From NCBI GenBank assembly GCA_011042035.1, contig DQZA01000064.1, positions 1-17,042 of the forward strand: a stretch of DNA of 17,042 nt, read 5' to 3'. The position numbers were made by a program, and so were the translations under genes. Positions 5,304 through 13,653 of the stretch are shown here, piece by piece (position 1 is the first letter of the stretch; each line of letters starts with the position of its first letter). The DNA is from Desulfobacteraceae bacterium (GTDB lineage Bacteria; Desulfobacterota; DSM-4660; Desulfatiglandales; Desulfatiglandaceae). The notes under the pieces are model-generated. The model saw only the letters and a list, made by a program, of their open reading frames with translations, did no database searches and had not been told where the DNA came from.

Positions 5304-7712
5304 ATGAAAACTAATCTTCATTGGCTGAAGGAATTTGTGGACATTCAAATGGATGTTCATGAGCTCGCCCATATGCTTACCATGACAGGCCTTGAGGTTG
5401 AGACCATTGATCCATTGGACCTGCGTTTTGATAAAATCGTGGTCGGCTTGATTAAGGAAGTTCGTCAGCACCCTGAGGCAGACAGACTTTTTGTGTGTGA
5501 TGTTGATGCTGGGAAGAAATCTATTCAAGTTGTGTGTGGAGCACCCAATACTGAAGCGGGGATGAAGGCACCGTTGGCCTTACCTGGGGCGGTGCTGGCG
5601 GACGGCAGAAAAGTCAGAGAAGGCAAGATAAGAGGGGTAATATCGGCTGGTGTCCTGTTAGCAGAAGATGAGTTGGGTCTTACTGATGATCATAGCGGCA
5701 TAATGATCCTTGACCACGACTGGCCGACCGGTACTGAGCTTTCCGAACTTATGCCCCGAGACGACTGGATAATGGAGATAGGCATAACTCCCAACAGGCC
5801 AGACTGTGCATCTGTTATAGGTATTGCCCGAGAGATAGCCGCGGTAACCGGTGGTGAGATCCGAATGCCGAGCAGTAAGCCAAGGGAGGAAGGGCCTGAT
5901 GTCGAGAGTCTTGCCAGTATATCCCTTTTGGATCCCAAGGGCTGCCCAAGGTACGTAGCCCGTGTAATCCAAGGGGCTAGGCTTGGGCCATCCCCGTTCT
6001 GGATGAGATATAGGTTACATTTGGGCGGTATTCGCAGTATCAACAATGTTGTGGATGTCACTAATTATGTACTTCTCGAACTTGGCCAGCCCTTGCATGC
6101 CTTTGATTATGACAGACTCAGGGGACACAAGATAGAGGTCAGGAGGGCTGAGGCTGGCGAGAGATTTACAACCCTTGATGGACAGACCAGGGAGCTCAGT
6201 GAAGAGGTCTTACTCATATGCGACGCAGAGCGCCCCGTGGCGATAGCAGGGATTATGGGAGGACTGAATTCCGAGATCTTTGAGGGCACTCAGCATGTAT
6301 TGCTAGAAAGTGCGTTCTTTGACCCCAGAACCATTCGCCGAGGCGCAAAACATCTTGGGCTGAGTACAGAGGCTTCGTACAGGTTTGAAAGAGGCGCGGA
6401 TATAGGCGGTGTTGTACGAGCAGCAGACAGGGCGGCTTATCTGATTCAGGAGATTGCAGGAGGGAAGGTCGCAAAGGGCATATTGGACGAGTACCCTGAG
6501 AGGAGAGAGCAGCCTGTAATTGAGCTGAGGATCAGCGAGACTAACAAAGTACTTGGCACCGGTTTTAACGCATCAGATGTGGCGAGGTGTCTCAGGTCCC
6601 TAGAAATGGAGGTTGAGTCAAAAGGGGAAGATACCCTCCAGGTTGTAGCTCCAACCTACAGGGTCGATATTCTCAGGGAAATAGATTTGATAGAAGAAGT
6701 TGCGCGGATGGGTGGATATCAAAACATTCCTGTTAGAACTCCATCCGTAAGGGCATCAGAAGAGGAGCGGTATTGGGAGCTAGATCTGTCTGATCGCGTG
6801 AGATGGGTTATGGCATCTATGGGCTACACCGAGGTTATTACTTATGGCTTTATTTCACCAAGAGTTGTGGAAGCCCTGGGCGCTGCCCCTGGTGAGCCCC
6901 TTATGAACTTTGTACGGTTGCTGAATCCTTTGACACTCGAGCAGTCAGTGATGAGGACCTCATTGCTTCCTGGACTTTTGGTAGCTGCAAAACAGAACCT
7001 GTCTTACGGAGAAAAGAGCCTTAAATTGTTCGAGTGGGGGAGAGTATTTTTTAGTAAAGGAACAAAGGATTTGCCTGAGGAAAAATACCAGGTTGCAGCA
7101 TTGCTGAGCGGCCCAGTGAGCCTCAAAAAATGGTATACAGAGGAGAGGAAAGCCGATTTTTATGACATAAAGGGAGCAGTGGAAGCGCTGCTGGAAAACC
7201 TTGGCGTGGAAGGATTTAGATTCAAGGGAGTAGCTGAGTTTCCAGCATACAATCCAGAGGCCTCGGCGGATATTGAGGTAGGCGACGCTGTTTTGGGCCA
7301 TGTGGGTGTGCTACACAATGATGTAAAGGAGAGGCTTGACCTCGGAAAATCTGATTTTTTTGCCTTTGAATTGCATGTAGATGCCGTACGATCAGTGATG
7401 ACAACCGATAAAAAATTTACTCCTTTTGCACGGTTCCCTGCTGTACATAGAGACATATCCATTGTGGTTGCTAAGGATATTGAGAGCCTGGCAATAGAAA
7501 GACTCATAAAAGAAGAAGGTGGAAGACTAATTGAATCAATAGAGATCTTTGACGTGTATGAAGGAAAAGGCATATCTCCCAATGAAAAGGCCTTGGGCTT
7601 CCGAATTTGCTATCGGTCAACAGAGCGGACTCTGGACGGAGAAGAAGTAAACATCCTTCATGAGCGAATTATTGATAGGATCCGGGAGCAGACTGGAGGG
7701 CGGCTCAGATAA
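5304..7712 (+). CDS. pheT: Phenylalanine--tRNA ligase beta subunit
   Basis: Beta subunit of the heterotetramer, holding tRNA-binding and editing functions. At 802 residues it is full length. Seen in order: the conserved start MKTNLHWLKEFVD; the OB-fold tRNA-binding domain about 39-148 (RLFVCDVDAG, VVCGAPN); B3/B4 editing domain about 210-385 (GITPNRPDCASVIGIARE, NNVVDVTNYVLLELGQPLHAFD); B5 domain about 405-475 (YRVDILREIDLIEEVARMGGY); the catalytic-like domain; and a C-terminal FDX-ACB domain about 705-801 (FARFPAVHRDISIVV). The ATG at 5304 has only a weak Shine-Dalgarno sequence, but the start fits the conserved N-terminus. The next gene starts 17 bases after the stop, so they are probably co-transcribed. 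Confidence 0.97.
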   Translation: MKTNLHWLKEFVDIQMDVHELAHMLTMTGLEVETIDPLDLRFDKIVVGLIKEVRQHPEADRLFVCDVDAGKKSIQVVCGAPNTEAGMKAPLALPGAVLADGRKVREGKIRGVISAGVLLAEDELGLTDDHSGIMILDHDWPTGTELSELMPRDDWIMEIGITPNRPDCASVIGIAREIAAVTGGEIRMPSSKPREEGPDVESLASISLLDPKGCPRYVARVIQGARLGPSPFWMRYRLHLGGIRSINNVVDVTNYVLLELGQPLHAFDYDRLRGHKIEVRRAEAGERFTTLDGQTRELSEEVLLICDAERPVAIAGIMGGLNSEIFEGTQHVLLESAFFDPRTIRRGAKHLGLSTEASYRFERGADIGGVVRAADRAAYLIQEIAGGKVAKGILDEYPERREQPVIELRISETNKVLGTGFNASDVARCLRSLEMEVESKGEDTLQVVAPTYRVDILREIDLIEEVARMGGYQNIPVRTPSVRASEEERYWELDLSDRVRWVMASMGYTEVITYGFISPRVVEALGAAPGEPLMNFVRLLNPLTLEQSVMRTSLLPGLLVAAKQNLSYGEKSLKLFEWGRVFFSKGTKDLPEEKYQVAALLSGPVSLKKWYTEERKADFYDIKGAVEALLENLGVEGFRFKGVAEFPAYNPEASADIEVGDAVLGHVGVLHNDVKERLDLGKSDFFAFELHVDAVRSVMTTDKKFTPFARFPAVHRDISIVVAKDIESLAIERLIKEEGGRLIESIEIFDVYEGKGISPNEKALGFRICYRSTERTLDGEEVNILHERIIDRIREQTGGRLR

Positions 7713-7729
7713 AGGTGATGGAGGTCACC

Positions 7730-8068
7730 GTGGTCCAAATCCCTGATAACAAAAGGTACTTCAGAATAGGAGAGGCCAGCAGGATTATTGGGGTTGAGCC
7801 ATATGTCCTTAGATACTGGGAAAAGGAATTCCCGCAGATAAGACCAAAGAGGGCTGATTCTAATCAAAGAACTTACGAACGCAAGGATCTGGAACTTATC
7901 CTTGAAATAAAGAGGCTGCTTTACGAAGAACGAATGACCATCGAGGGGGCAAAAAGGCGCCTAAAACAGGTGAAAAAAGCACCAATGCGCATGGATAAAT
8001 CTTTTCTAAAGTCCATCAAGCAAGATCTCAAGGAAGCTATACAAATACTGTCCAGTCCTACTTCATGA
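7730..8068 (+). CDS. MerR-family transcriptional regulator
   Basis: A 112-residue protein with an N-terminal winged helix-turn-helix (YFRIGEASRIIGVEPYVLRYWEKEFP, about residues 10-35) and the wing segment RTYERKDLELILEIKRLL, then a short helical tail. No Cys-rich metal-binding loop or large effector domain follows, so this is the short MerR type often found after pheT or ihfA in Proteobacteria. Targets are unknown. GTG 7730 is chosen because GGAGG (7720-7724) lies five bases before it; a GTG at 7715 or ATG at 7718 has a poor site. Its stop overlaps the stop of the convergent downstream gene. The ihfA gene usual between pheT and merR is absent. Confidence 0.88.
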   Translation: MVQIPDNKRYFRIGEASRIIGVEPYVLRYWEKEFPQIRPKRADSNQRTYERKDLELILEIKRLLYEERMTIEGAKRRLKQVKKAPMRMDKSFLKSIKQDLKEAIQILSSPTS

Positions 8069-9211
8069 TTTCTCAAAGATCATCGCAGGAACATTGCTAA
8101 TCAGTTCACTTCTGTCCCCTGTTATTTTTATTACTGATGCCATGTAGAGGATAAGTCCGGGCCTGGCCAGGATAGCGGGTTTTACGGTCAGGATCATACC
8201 TGGCATTAGCACGGTCTTATCCATTCCATTTATCCAAGGGGCCTCAAAAAGCTCCAGGCCAATCCCATGGCCGAGAGGGCCAGCAAGGGAAGGGCGGTCC
8301 ATGAAATCTAGGCCCACCATCGAGTCACCGTAGCCCAAGGAATTGGCCATTTTTTTAACATCTCCATAGAGCGACGCAGCGGATCTACCGGGTCTTGCCT
8401 GATCAATTATGTAATTATGCATTTCAAGAAGGGCTTGAGAGACTTGGACTACATCCGAAGCCGGTTTTCCAATAGCAAATAGCCTTGTTTCATCAAGGTG
8501 ATAACCATTGAACATCCACCTGATATCCACCTGTAAAATGCAGTCAGTACCAATTTGAGGTGGCGTTAACCTGGTAAGTGGCCATACCCTAACGTTGAAT
8601 GGGAGCGCCTTCTCGTAGTGGTGCCTGAGCCTGAGCTTAGCGGCATGACCAAGTTTGCGCGCATGTTTTTGAATAGTCGAAGCGAGTTGAATAGGGGTCA
8701 TCTCGCGAGTAAGAAGACCAAGGGCAAATTCAAAGCATTGCGCGGAGCTAGAGGCGGCCATCTTTAACTGATCAATTTCCCACTGGCTTTTTATGCGTCT
8801 TTGTTCGATAATTAATGCTGACAGATCCTCGATATGGCAATCGCGGAACATGGACTGGTAAAAACTGGCCTCGCGATATGGCAAGACGTCCAGCTCCAAA
8901 CCTAGAGTGTGAGGCAAATTGCCGTATGTAGCTTTTATTGTATCAGGAATCTGTTTTACTGAATCGAGGCGAAGTATAATTTCAATACCTGATTCCTGCC
9001 TTGCCCTGGGATAGTATTTTTTTACCATAAGGATAGGGTTACCCTCTGCAGGTATGAAAAGGTATGCGTTTTGTGCAGTGCCGGTGAAGTAAAGAAGATC
9101 TACCCTTTGGGCTATAAGTGCTGCTTCTAGGTTAGCAATCTGCATTCTTGTCTGAAGCGCCCGGATACGCTTGGATATCTCCTCTTTAGGTATTAGAGGT
9201 TTCCAGTTCAA
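8063..9211 (-). CDS. M24-fold (aminopeptidase P/creatinase-like) protein, probably inactive
   Basis: A 382-residue protein with an N-terminal creatinase-like domain (about 10-140; VDLLYFTGTAQNAYL, LGLELDVLP, RRIKSQWEIDQLK) and a C-terminal pita-bread domain (about 145-375). Active M24 peptidases bind two metals through Asp, Asp, His, Glu, Glu. Asp229 (QVDIR), Asp240 (HLDETR) and His315 (GHGIGLE) remain. The expected Glu in the TVEP-like motif is Lys344 (LTVKPA), and the last Glu position is Ala358 or Ser359 (YMASVIKIT). Metal-dependent proline-specific peptidase activity is therefore unlikely, and a binding role is possible. It starts at TTG 9211 with GGGAAGG upstream. It converges on the MerR gene, with the stop codons adjacent, and is divergent from rseC. 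Confidence 0.85.
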   Translation of the reverse strand: MNWKPLIPKEEISKRIRALQTRMQIANLEAALIAQRVDLLYFTGTAQNAYLFIPAEGNPILMVKKYYPRARQESGIEIILRLDSVKQIPDTIKATYGNLPHTLGLELDVLPYREASFYQSMFRDCHIEDLSALIIEQRRIKSQWEIDQLKMAASSSAQCFEFALGLLTREMTPIQLASTIQKHARKLGHAAKLRLRHHYEKALPFNVRVWPLTRLTPPQIGTDCILQVDIRWMFNGYHLDETRLFAIGKPASDVVQVSQALLEMHNYIIDQARPGRSAASLYGDVKKMANSLGYGDSMVGLDFMDRPSLAGPLGHGIGLELFEAPWINGMDKTVLMPGMILTVKPAILARPGLILYMASVIKITGDRSELISNVPAMIFEKS

Positions 9212-9333
9212 GTCGATACCTTCCCTAACCCTTTCATCCCCAAGCCATGCCCTGCAAATCTACCTTTGGCTGGAGGTATTATCAAGTTGAAAATGCCACT
9301 TAAATGTGTGAAAATGCGTTTAATGGAGGGCAT

Positions 9334-9798
9334 ATGGTTAGGGAAGAAGGGACAGTTCAGAAGGTCTTTCCTGGTAAGGCGATAATAAAGGTCCAGAGAC
9401 ATGCGGCGTGCGAACACTGTGACTCACGGGGTGCATGCGACATTTTTGAGGGAAAAGAAGTAGAAGTTGAGGTGATAAACGAGCTGAAGGCAAAAGAGGG
9501 CGATCGAGTTGAAGTGAGCGTTCCAGGGAGGTCCTTATTGAAACTCTCTCTTTTCGTTTATTTCATTCCTGTGGTTGTGCTTGTTTTAGGTGCCTGTGTA
9601 GGCAATGTTATGGCGCCAGCTATAGGCATGGCTCCTCCCATTGCTTCCATCGTGATAGGCGGAATAGCAATGGGGCTAACTTTCTGGGTACTCAAGAAAA
9701 TGGACAAATTTGCTATGTCTAGCGAAGCCTATACCCCGCGGGTCACAAGAATCCTTTCTAATTCTGCCCGCCTGCCTCAGGCCTCCGATAACAAATGA
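9334..9798 (+). CDS. rseC: RseC/MucC-family (SoxR-reducing system) membrane protein
   Basis: A 154-residue protein with a cytoplasmic N-terminal domain (GTVQKVFPGKAIIKVQR) and the conserved Cys cluster CEHCDSRGAC (Cys26, Cys29, Cys35). A VEVSVP segment and two membrane helices (about 67-90 and 98-120) follow. In E. coli RseC modulates sigma-E signalling and acts with the Rsx (Rnf-type) complex in reducing SoxR; family members often sit beside rnf genes, as here. ATG 9334 is chosen because GGAGG (9325-9329) stands just before it; an ATG at 9304 lacks a site. Its 3' end overlaps the 3' end of rnfB by 41 bases, tail to tail. No SoxR or sigma-E genes are in view, so a role in Rnf assembly or cofactor loading is inferred. 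Confidence 0.88.
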   Translation: MVREEGTVQKVFPGKAIIKVQRHAACEHCDSRGACDIFEGKEVEVEVINELKAKEGDRVEVSVPGRSLLKLSLFVYFIPVVVLVLGACVGNVMAPAIGMAPPIASIVIGGIAMGLTFWVLKKMDKFAMSSEAYTPRVTRILSNSARLPQASDNK

Positions 9799-11827
9799 GG
9801 CCACAACGTAGGCACCTTTTTGCTTCTTCTAGGGCCTGCTCCTCAGAGTAACCTAGGGTAATTTCAGCGTCAGGGTTCAATATCCTGTCCTCAAGGGGGA
9901 GTTCGGGCATCTTGTGCCTTGGAATACTGGGTATTGGCTCGATCTGATTTAAATTGAGAACCGTAGTATACTTACGTATCATGTTGGGAGGGGCCTGGAC
10001 CTGCTCACCACTCAAAAATTTATGGGTGGAGTTGGCAGCTCGCCTTCCAGCCCCTATTGCTTCTACCACTGCCCTGTAATCACTGTGGGTTTCACCAGGG
10101 CGGAAAATACCAACTTCCTCCTTGGCTGAGGGTCCGGCGTAGGGGACTACGGTCTCCCAAAGGACCGACTCATCCGCAGGGGCCCCGGGTTCATCTGTTT
10201 GGGCGGTTCGGGGAACGTAGATGAGTTCTGGAAATCTGCCTACCCCTAAGAGCAGTGAGTCAACCAACACCTCTTCCTTACTGGAAATATTTCCTTTCTC
10301 ATCCAGCCGGGCTATTTCCACATGGGTTAGTTTTTCATCCTGCCCGGACATCTTGTAAAGTGCAGCCCTGAACATAAACTGCACTCCTTTAGCCTTTGCC
10401 TCCTGGAGTTCAGATTGTGAAATACCAACCTTTTGGTGTGAGGCCCGGTAGACAATGTAAACGGCCTTGGCACCTGACTGGAGCAGCTTGGTTGCAGCTT
10501 GAACAGCGGCCTTTCCACCCCCCAGTATCATTACATAGTCTCCTACCAAAGCCGATGACCCACCATTTTGTTCTAACATGAAATCTATTAGCAGACCGAC
10601 GCCAGGAAGTGGTTGAGTTGTCATGTCCTCAGAGCGTTGTGCCACATGGGTATCCCAGCCGCCAGTTGCAATAACCACGGCGGAGTAACCCTCTTTCAAC
10701 AGGGAGGGCACGGTTATATCGCGGCCCAATTTTTGTTCAAGTTTGGCATCAACGCCGGCCTCAAGGATCCCCTCTATTTCCCAATCCAGTACCTTTCCTG
10801 GCAACCTGTTTTCCGGCAGCCCCACCCTCAAAAGGCCCCCCAGCACAGGGGATGCCTCATAAAGGGCCACATCATTACCGAGCCTATTGAGGTAATAAGC
10901 CGCGGTGAGGCCCTCTGCGCCTCCCCCGATAACAGCCACCTTCAGCTCCGTAGACGGAGCACGGGGTATTTGGATCCTTTGACCGGAGTTCATTTCGTAG
11001 TCTGCGACAAACCTTTTGAGGTTGTTAATGGCTACCGGCTCGTCTACCAGGTTTCTTCTGCATACTGACTCGCACGGTTGCACGCATATCCTGCCACACA
11101 CAAGGGGGAAGGGATTCGTTTCTTTTATGATCCGGACAGCCTCTAAATATCTACCCTCGCGGATAGCCTGAATATAAAGGGGGATATCAATCCCGGCCGG
11201 ACAGGCGCGCTGGCAGGGAGCAGTACACTGGTCGGTGGTGTATTCCCGCTGGATTCTCCTTGAATTGGATGTAAGGGTAATTATATGCCTCGGGCATACC
11301 CTCTCGCAGGTACCGCATCCGGTACACAGCTCCGGGTCAACCACAGGAAGGTTATCAGGGCCCATGGAAAGGGCGCCAAAAGGACATGCCCGAACGCAGG
11401 TACCCAGGCCCAGACAACCTATTGGGCATACCTTGGAGCCTCCATTGAGCAACATTGCTGCCCTGCAGTCTTCAATTCCATTGTAAATGAACTTGAGGTC
11501 CGCCTTTTCAACACCGTAGTAGCACCCGGGCCTTGCAATGTCCGGCTCTGTCTCCTTAACCTCAACCCCCAGGATAGCGGCTATCTTCTTATGGACATCT
11601 GGACCAGAGGCCACACACACATTGGGTGGGGCCTTACCAGCCGCAATGGCTGCTGCAGATCCGCTGCACCCTGGATACCCGCAGCCTCCACAGTTTGCCC
11701 CAGGCAGTGCCTCCTCTATTTCCTCCACCTTGGGGTCAACGTATACATAAAATATCTTTGATGCAATAGCCAGGCCAAGGCCTGCTATTAATCCGATTCC
11801 GCCTACAGCCAAGACTGCTTCCAGCAT
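9758..11827 (-). CDS. rnfB: RnfB fused to GltD/NfnB-like FAD/NAD(P) oxidoreductase
   Basis: A 689-residue fusion; an ordinary RnfB is about 180-330. Residues 1-190 are RnfB: a membrane anchor (about 4-30), the four-Cys cluster site ANCGGCGYPGC (Cys46, 49, 54, 71), and two ferredoxin-like clusters (Cys134-148 and Cys168-178). Residues 198-280 match the Fe-S N-terminal domain of the small glutamate synthase subunit and NfnB (CTAPCQRACPAGIDIPLYIQ, CGRICVQPCESVC). FAD site VIGGGAEGLTAAYYL is at 299-313, NAD(P) site ILGGGKAAVQAA at 434-445, and the flavin tail DYRAVVEAIGAGRRAA at 583-598. It ends with CLRCGLIC. The reading frame is continuous across the junction, so the fusion looks genuine. It probably passes electrons between ferredoxin, FAD and a pyridine nucleotide. 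It is the last gene of the operon, 58 bases after rnfA. Confidence 0.93.
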   Translation of the reverse strand: MLEAVLAVGGIGLIAGLGLAIASKIFYVYVDPKVEEIEEALPGANCGGCGYPGCSGSAAAIAAGKAPPNVCVASGPDVHKKIAAILGVEVKETEPDIARPGCYYGVEKADLKFIYNGIEDCRAAMLLNGGSKVCPIGCLGLGTCVRACPFGALSMGPDNLPVVDPELCTGCGTCERVCPRHIITLTSNSRRIQREYTTDQCTAPCQRACPAGIDIPLYIQAIREGRYLEAVRIIKETNPFPLVCGRICVQPCESVCRRNLVDEPVAINNLKRFVADYEMNSGQRIQIPRAPSTELKVAVIGGGAEGLTAAYYLNRLGNDVALYEASPVLGGLLRVGLPENRLPGKVLDWEIEGILEAGVDAKLEQKLGRDITVPSLLKEGYSAVVIATGGWDTHVAQRSEDMTTQPLPGVGLLIDFMLEQNGGSSALVGDYVMILGGGKAAVQAATKLLQSGAKAVYIVYRASHQKVGISQSELQEAKAKGVQFMFRAALYKMSGQDEKLTHVEIARLDEKGNISSKEEVLVDSLLLGVGRFPELIYVPRTAQTDEPGAPADESVLWETVVPYAGPSAKEEVGIFRPGETHSDYRAVVEAIGAGRRAANSTHKFLSGEQVQAPPNMIRKYTTVLNLNQIEPIPSIPRHKMPELPLEDRILNPDAEITLGYSEEQALEEAKRCLRCGLICYRRPEAGGQN

Positions 11828-11885
11828 GGATCTTACACCTCTATTCCATATATCTGTAGATCAACATTTAAAATCACCAGTTTCG

Positions 11886-12464
11886 CTACTTTACCATCCC
11901 CGCAAAGCCCAAAAAGGCCAATGCCAGTAAAGCCACCGTAATAAGTCCCAATGGCGTACCTCGAAGGTGTACAGGTATTGGAGAAGTGGCGGATCGCTCT
12001 CGTATGCCGGTCAGTATAACCAGGGCCATTCCATAGCCCACTGAAGATGCAAAAGCAAATACCAGAGTCTTAATGAAGCTCATGTGGCTTTCCACGGATA
12101 GGACAGCCACCCCCAGAACCGCGCAGTTGGTAGTGATCAGGGGTAGGAAAATGCCTAATGCACGATATAGGCCAGGTATGGACTTCTGCAAGAACATCTC
12201 CACCAACTGAACCAGCGAGGCGATGACCAATATAAAGGCGATGGTTTGGAGGTACTCCAAATCAAAAGGCTTTAGAATATATTCCTGAACGATCCAGGTG
12301 GTGGCACTGGACAATGTGATGACAAACACGACCGCCATGGCCATGCCTATAGCCGTGTCCATCCTGTTGGATGTCCCAAGGAACGGGCAATTACCCAGAT
12401 ATCTTGCTAGAATAATATTATTTACAAATATCGCGCTTACAATCAAAAGGAGATACTCAGACAT
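11886..12464 (-). CDS. rnfA: Rnf electron transport complex subunit RnfA
   Basis: A 192-residue integral membrane protein with six hydrophobic helices, starting MSEYLLLIVSAIFVNNIILA. With RnfE it forms the pseudo-symmetric core of the complex, and the two share a membrane iron (2Fe-2S) centre. The ligands are visible as Cys26 (GNCPFLG) and Cys114 (TTNCAVLG). Glu89 in the LVQLVEMF helix and the GIRER loop are typical. The start ATG lies two bases after the rnfE stop, with GAGGAG about 11 bases upstream inside rnfE, so translation is coupled. Nothing is unusual here, so the membrane core of this Rnf appears intact. Confidence 0.97.
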   Translation of the reverse strand: MSEYLLLIVSAIFVNNIILARYLGNCPFLGTSNRMDTAIGMAMAVVFVITLSSATTWIVQEYILKPFDLEYLQTIAFILVIASLVQLVEMFLQKSIPGLYRALGIFLPLITTNCAVLGVAVLSVESHMSFIKTLVFAFASSVGYGMALVILTGIRERSATSPIPVHLRGTPLGLITVALLALAFLGFAGMVK

Positions 12465-12466
12465 TG

Positions 12467-13069
12467 CTAATGACTCCTCTGTCTGGAGCTAATCCAATTC
12501 ATAATTGACAAGATGAGACCCAGGCAAATAAAGGCCCCTGGGGGCTTAAGCATAATGCCGAAGGGTTGGAAGGATTCCCACATTATGTGGATCCCGAAAA
12601 CCGTCCCATTACCCAATATCTCCCTTATTGCTCCCAACAGGGTAAGGGACATGGTAAAGCCCAGTCCCATGCCAAGGCCATCGGCAATGGAGGGTAGCAC
12701 AGAATTCTTGGAGGCAAAGGCCTCTGCCCTCCCCAGAATAATACAGTTAACCACGATAAGTGGTATAAATATCCCGAGGATCTTATACAGGGGATAGAAA
12801 TATGCCTGCATCATGAGTTCTACTATTACCACGAATGAGGCAATGACAACTATAAAAGCAGCAATCCTGACCTTTTTGGGAATGGCGTTGCGAAGGATTG
12901 AGATTATAAGGTTAGAGCACACCAACACAAATGTGGTGGCAAGGCCCATTCCGATGCCGTTTTTTGCTGCGGTGGTCACCGCTAGGGTAGGACACAGGCC
13001 CAGAACGAGCCGAAATGGTGGCACTTCTTTCCATAGGCCTTTGGTAAATTCCCGCACTACTGCTGCCAT
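12467..13069 (-). CDS. rnfE: Rnf electron transport complex subunit RnfE
   Basis: A 200-residue membrane protein, paralogue of RnfA, with six predicted helices. The cluster cysteines Cys26 (GLCPTLAV) and Cys109 (VVNCIILGRAEAF) are present, as are NGIGMGLATTFVL and the conserved IREILGNGTVFG segment. It pairs with RnfA in the membrane to carry electrons between cytoplasmic and external flavins. Its ATG is two bases after the rnfG stop and GGAGG lies in the end of rnfG. Length and motifs are ordinary. Confidence 0.97.
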   Translation of the reverse strand: MAAVVREFTKGLWKEVPPFRLVLGLCPTLAVTTAAKNGIGMGLATTFVLVCSNLIISILRNAIPKKVRIAAFIVVIASFVVIVELMMQAYFYPLYKILGIFIPLIVVNCIILGRAEAFASKNSVLPSIADGLGMGLGFTMSLTLLGAIREILGNGTVFGIHIMWESFQPFGIMLKPPGAFICLGLILSIMNWISSRQRSH

Positions 13070-13071
13070 AC

Positions 13072-13653
13072 CTAGCTGACCTCCTTCTTTACCTTGGGGA
13101 AAAGTTGAAGGGCCTTGCGAACCGCCGATACAACACCTTGACTGGAGAAGCTGGCTCCACTTACCCCATCAATTTTGCCTCCGCGAGCAGAAAGATTGAG
13201 TTGTCCGGAGAGCTTCATCCCGGCAAACTGGTTGGTAAAGGCTGGTTCCACAACCCTCGCACCCAAGCCCGGGGTCTCCGAGTGGCGCATGATACTTATA
13301 CCCGTAATGGTTCCATTCATATCCACGCCTACCATAACCTCGATTTGTCCGTGATATCCTTGAGCACTTGATGAATAGGCCAGTCCTATCATCTTTCCAC
13401 CCTTCTTCCCCGGGAATATCTTTATATTAATGGGCTGGCCCTTTTCGTCCTTTCCCATGGAGACCTCGATCACGTCCTTGATTGGGTCGTTGTCATATCC
13501 CTTTAATACCTTTTTAACGGATGGCCCCTGAACATATTTGAGAAGCTGGTATTCCCTGGCCGGCTGTGTGGCCTTATTGGCATAGGCTAGGACCAGCGCA
13601 GCTCCGGCACAGATGGCTGTTAGGACAAATACCATTCGGAATAACTCACGCAA
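13072..13653 (-). CDS. rnfG: Rnf electron transport complex subunit RnfG
   Basis: A 193-residue protein with one N-terminal membrane helix (about 5-25) and an exported FMN-binding domain. RHSETPGLG (123-131) is the conserved flavin-pocket segment. The flavinylation motif is DGVSGASFSS (162-171), in which Ser168 stands where FMN is normally linked to Thr by ApbE. Ser may still accept FMN, but the change is notable beside the altered RnfD. The start is TTG 13653, because GGGAGGG (13663-13669) lies nine bases before it; the next ATG is six codons in. It overlaps the end of rnfD by 8 bases. Confidence 0.94.
   Translation of the reverse strand: MRELFRMVFVLTAICAGAALVLAYANKATQPAREYQLLKYVQGPSVKKVLKGYDNDPIKDVIEVSMGKDEKGQPINIKIFPGKKGGKMIGLAYSSSAQGYHGQIEVMVGVDMNGTITGISIMRHSETPGLGARVVEPAFTNQFAGMKLSGQLNLSARGGKIDGVSGASFSSQGVVSAVRKALQLFPKVKKEVS

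Noticed and set aside
9208..9417. 69-residue minus-strand open frame between the M24 gene and rseC
   Set aside because: Runs antisense into rseC, has no family pattern, and its 3' end only overlaps the start of the M24 gene by chance.
10613..11761. Plus-strand open frames of 83-158 residues inside rnfB
   Set aside because: Antisense shadows of the high-GC rnfB frame, with no plausible products.
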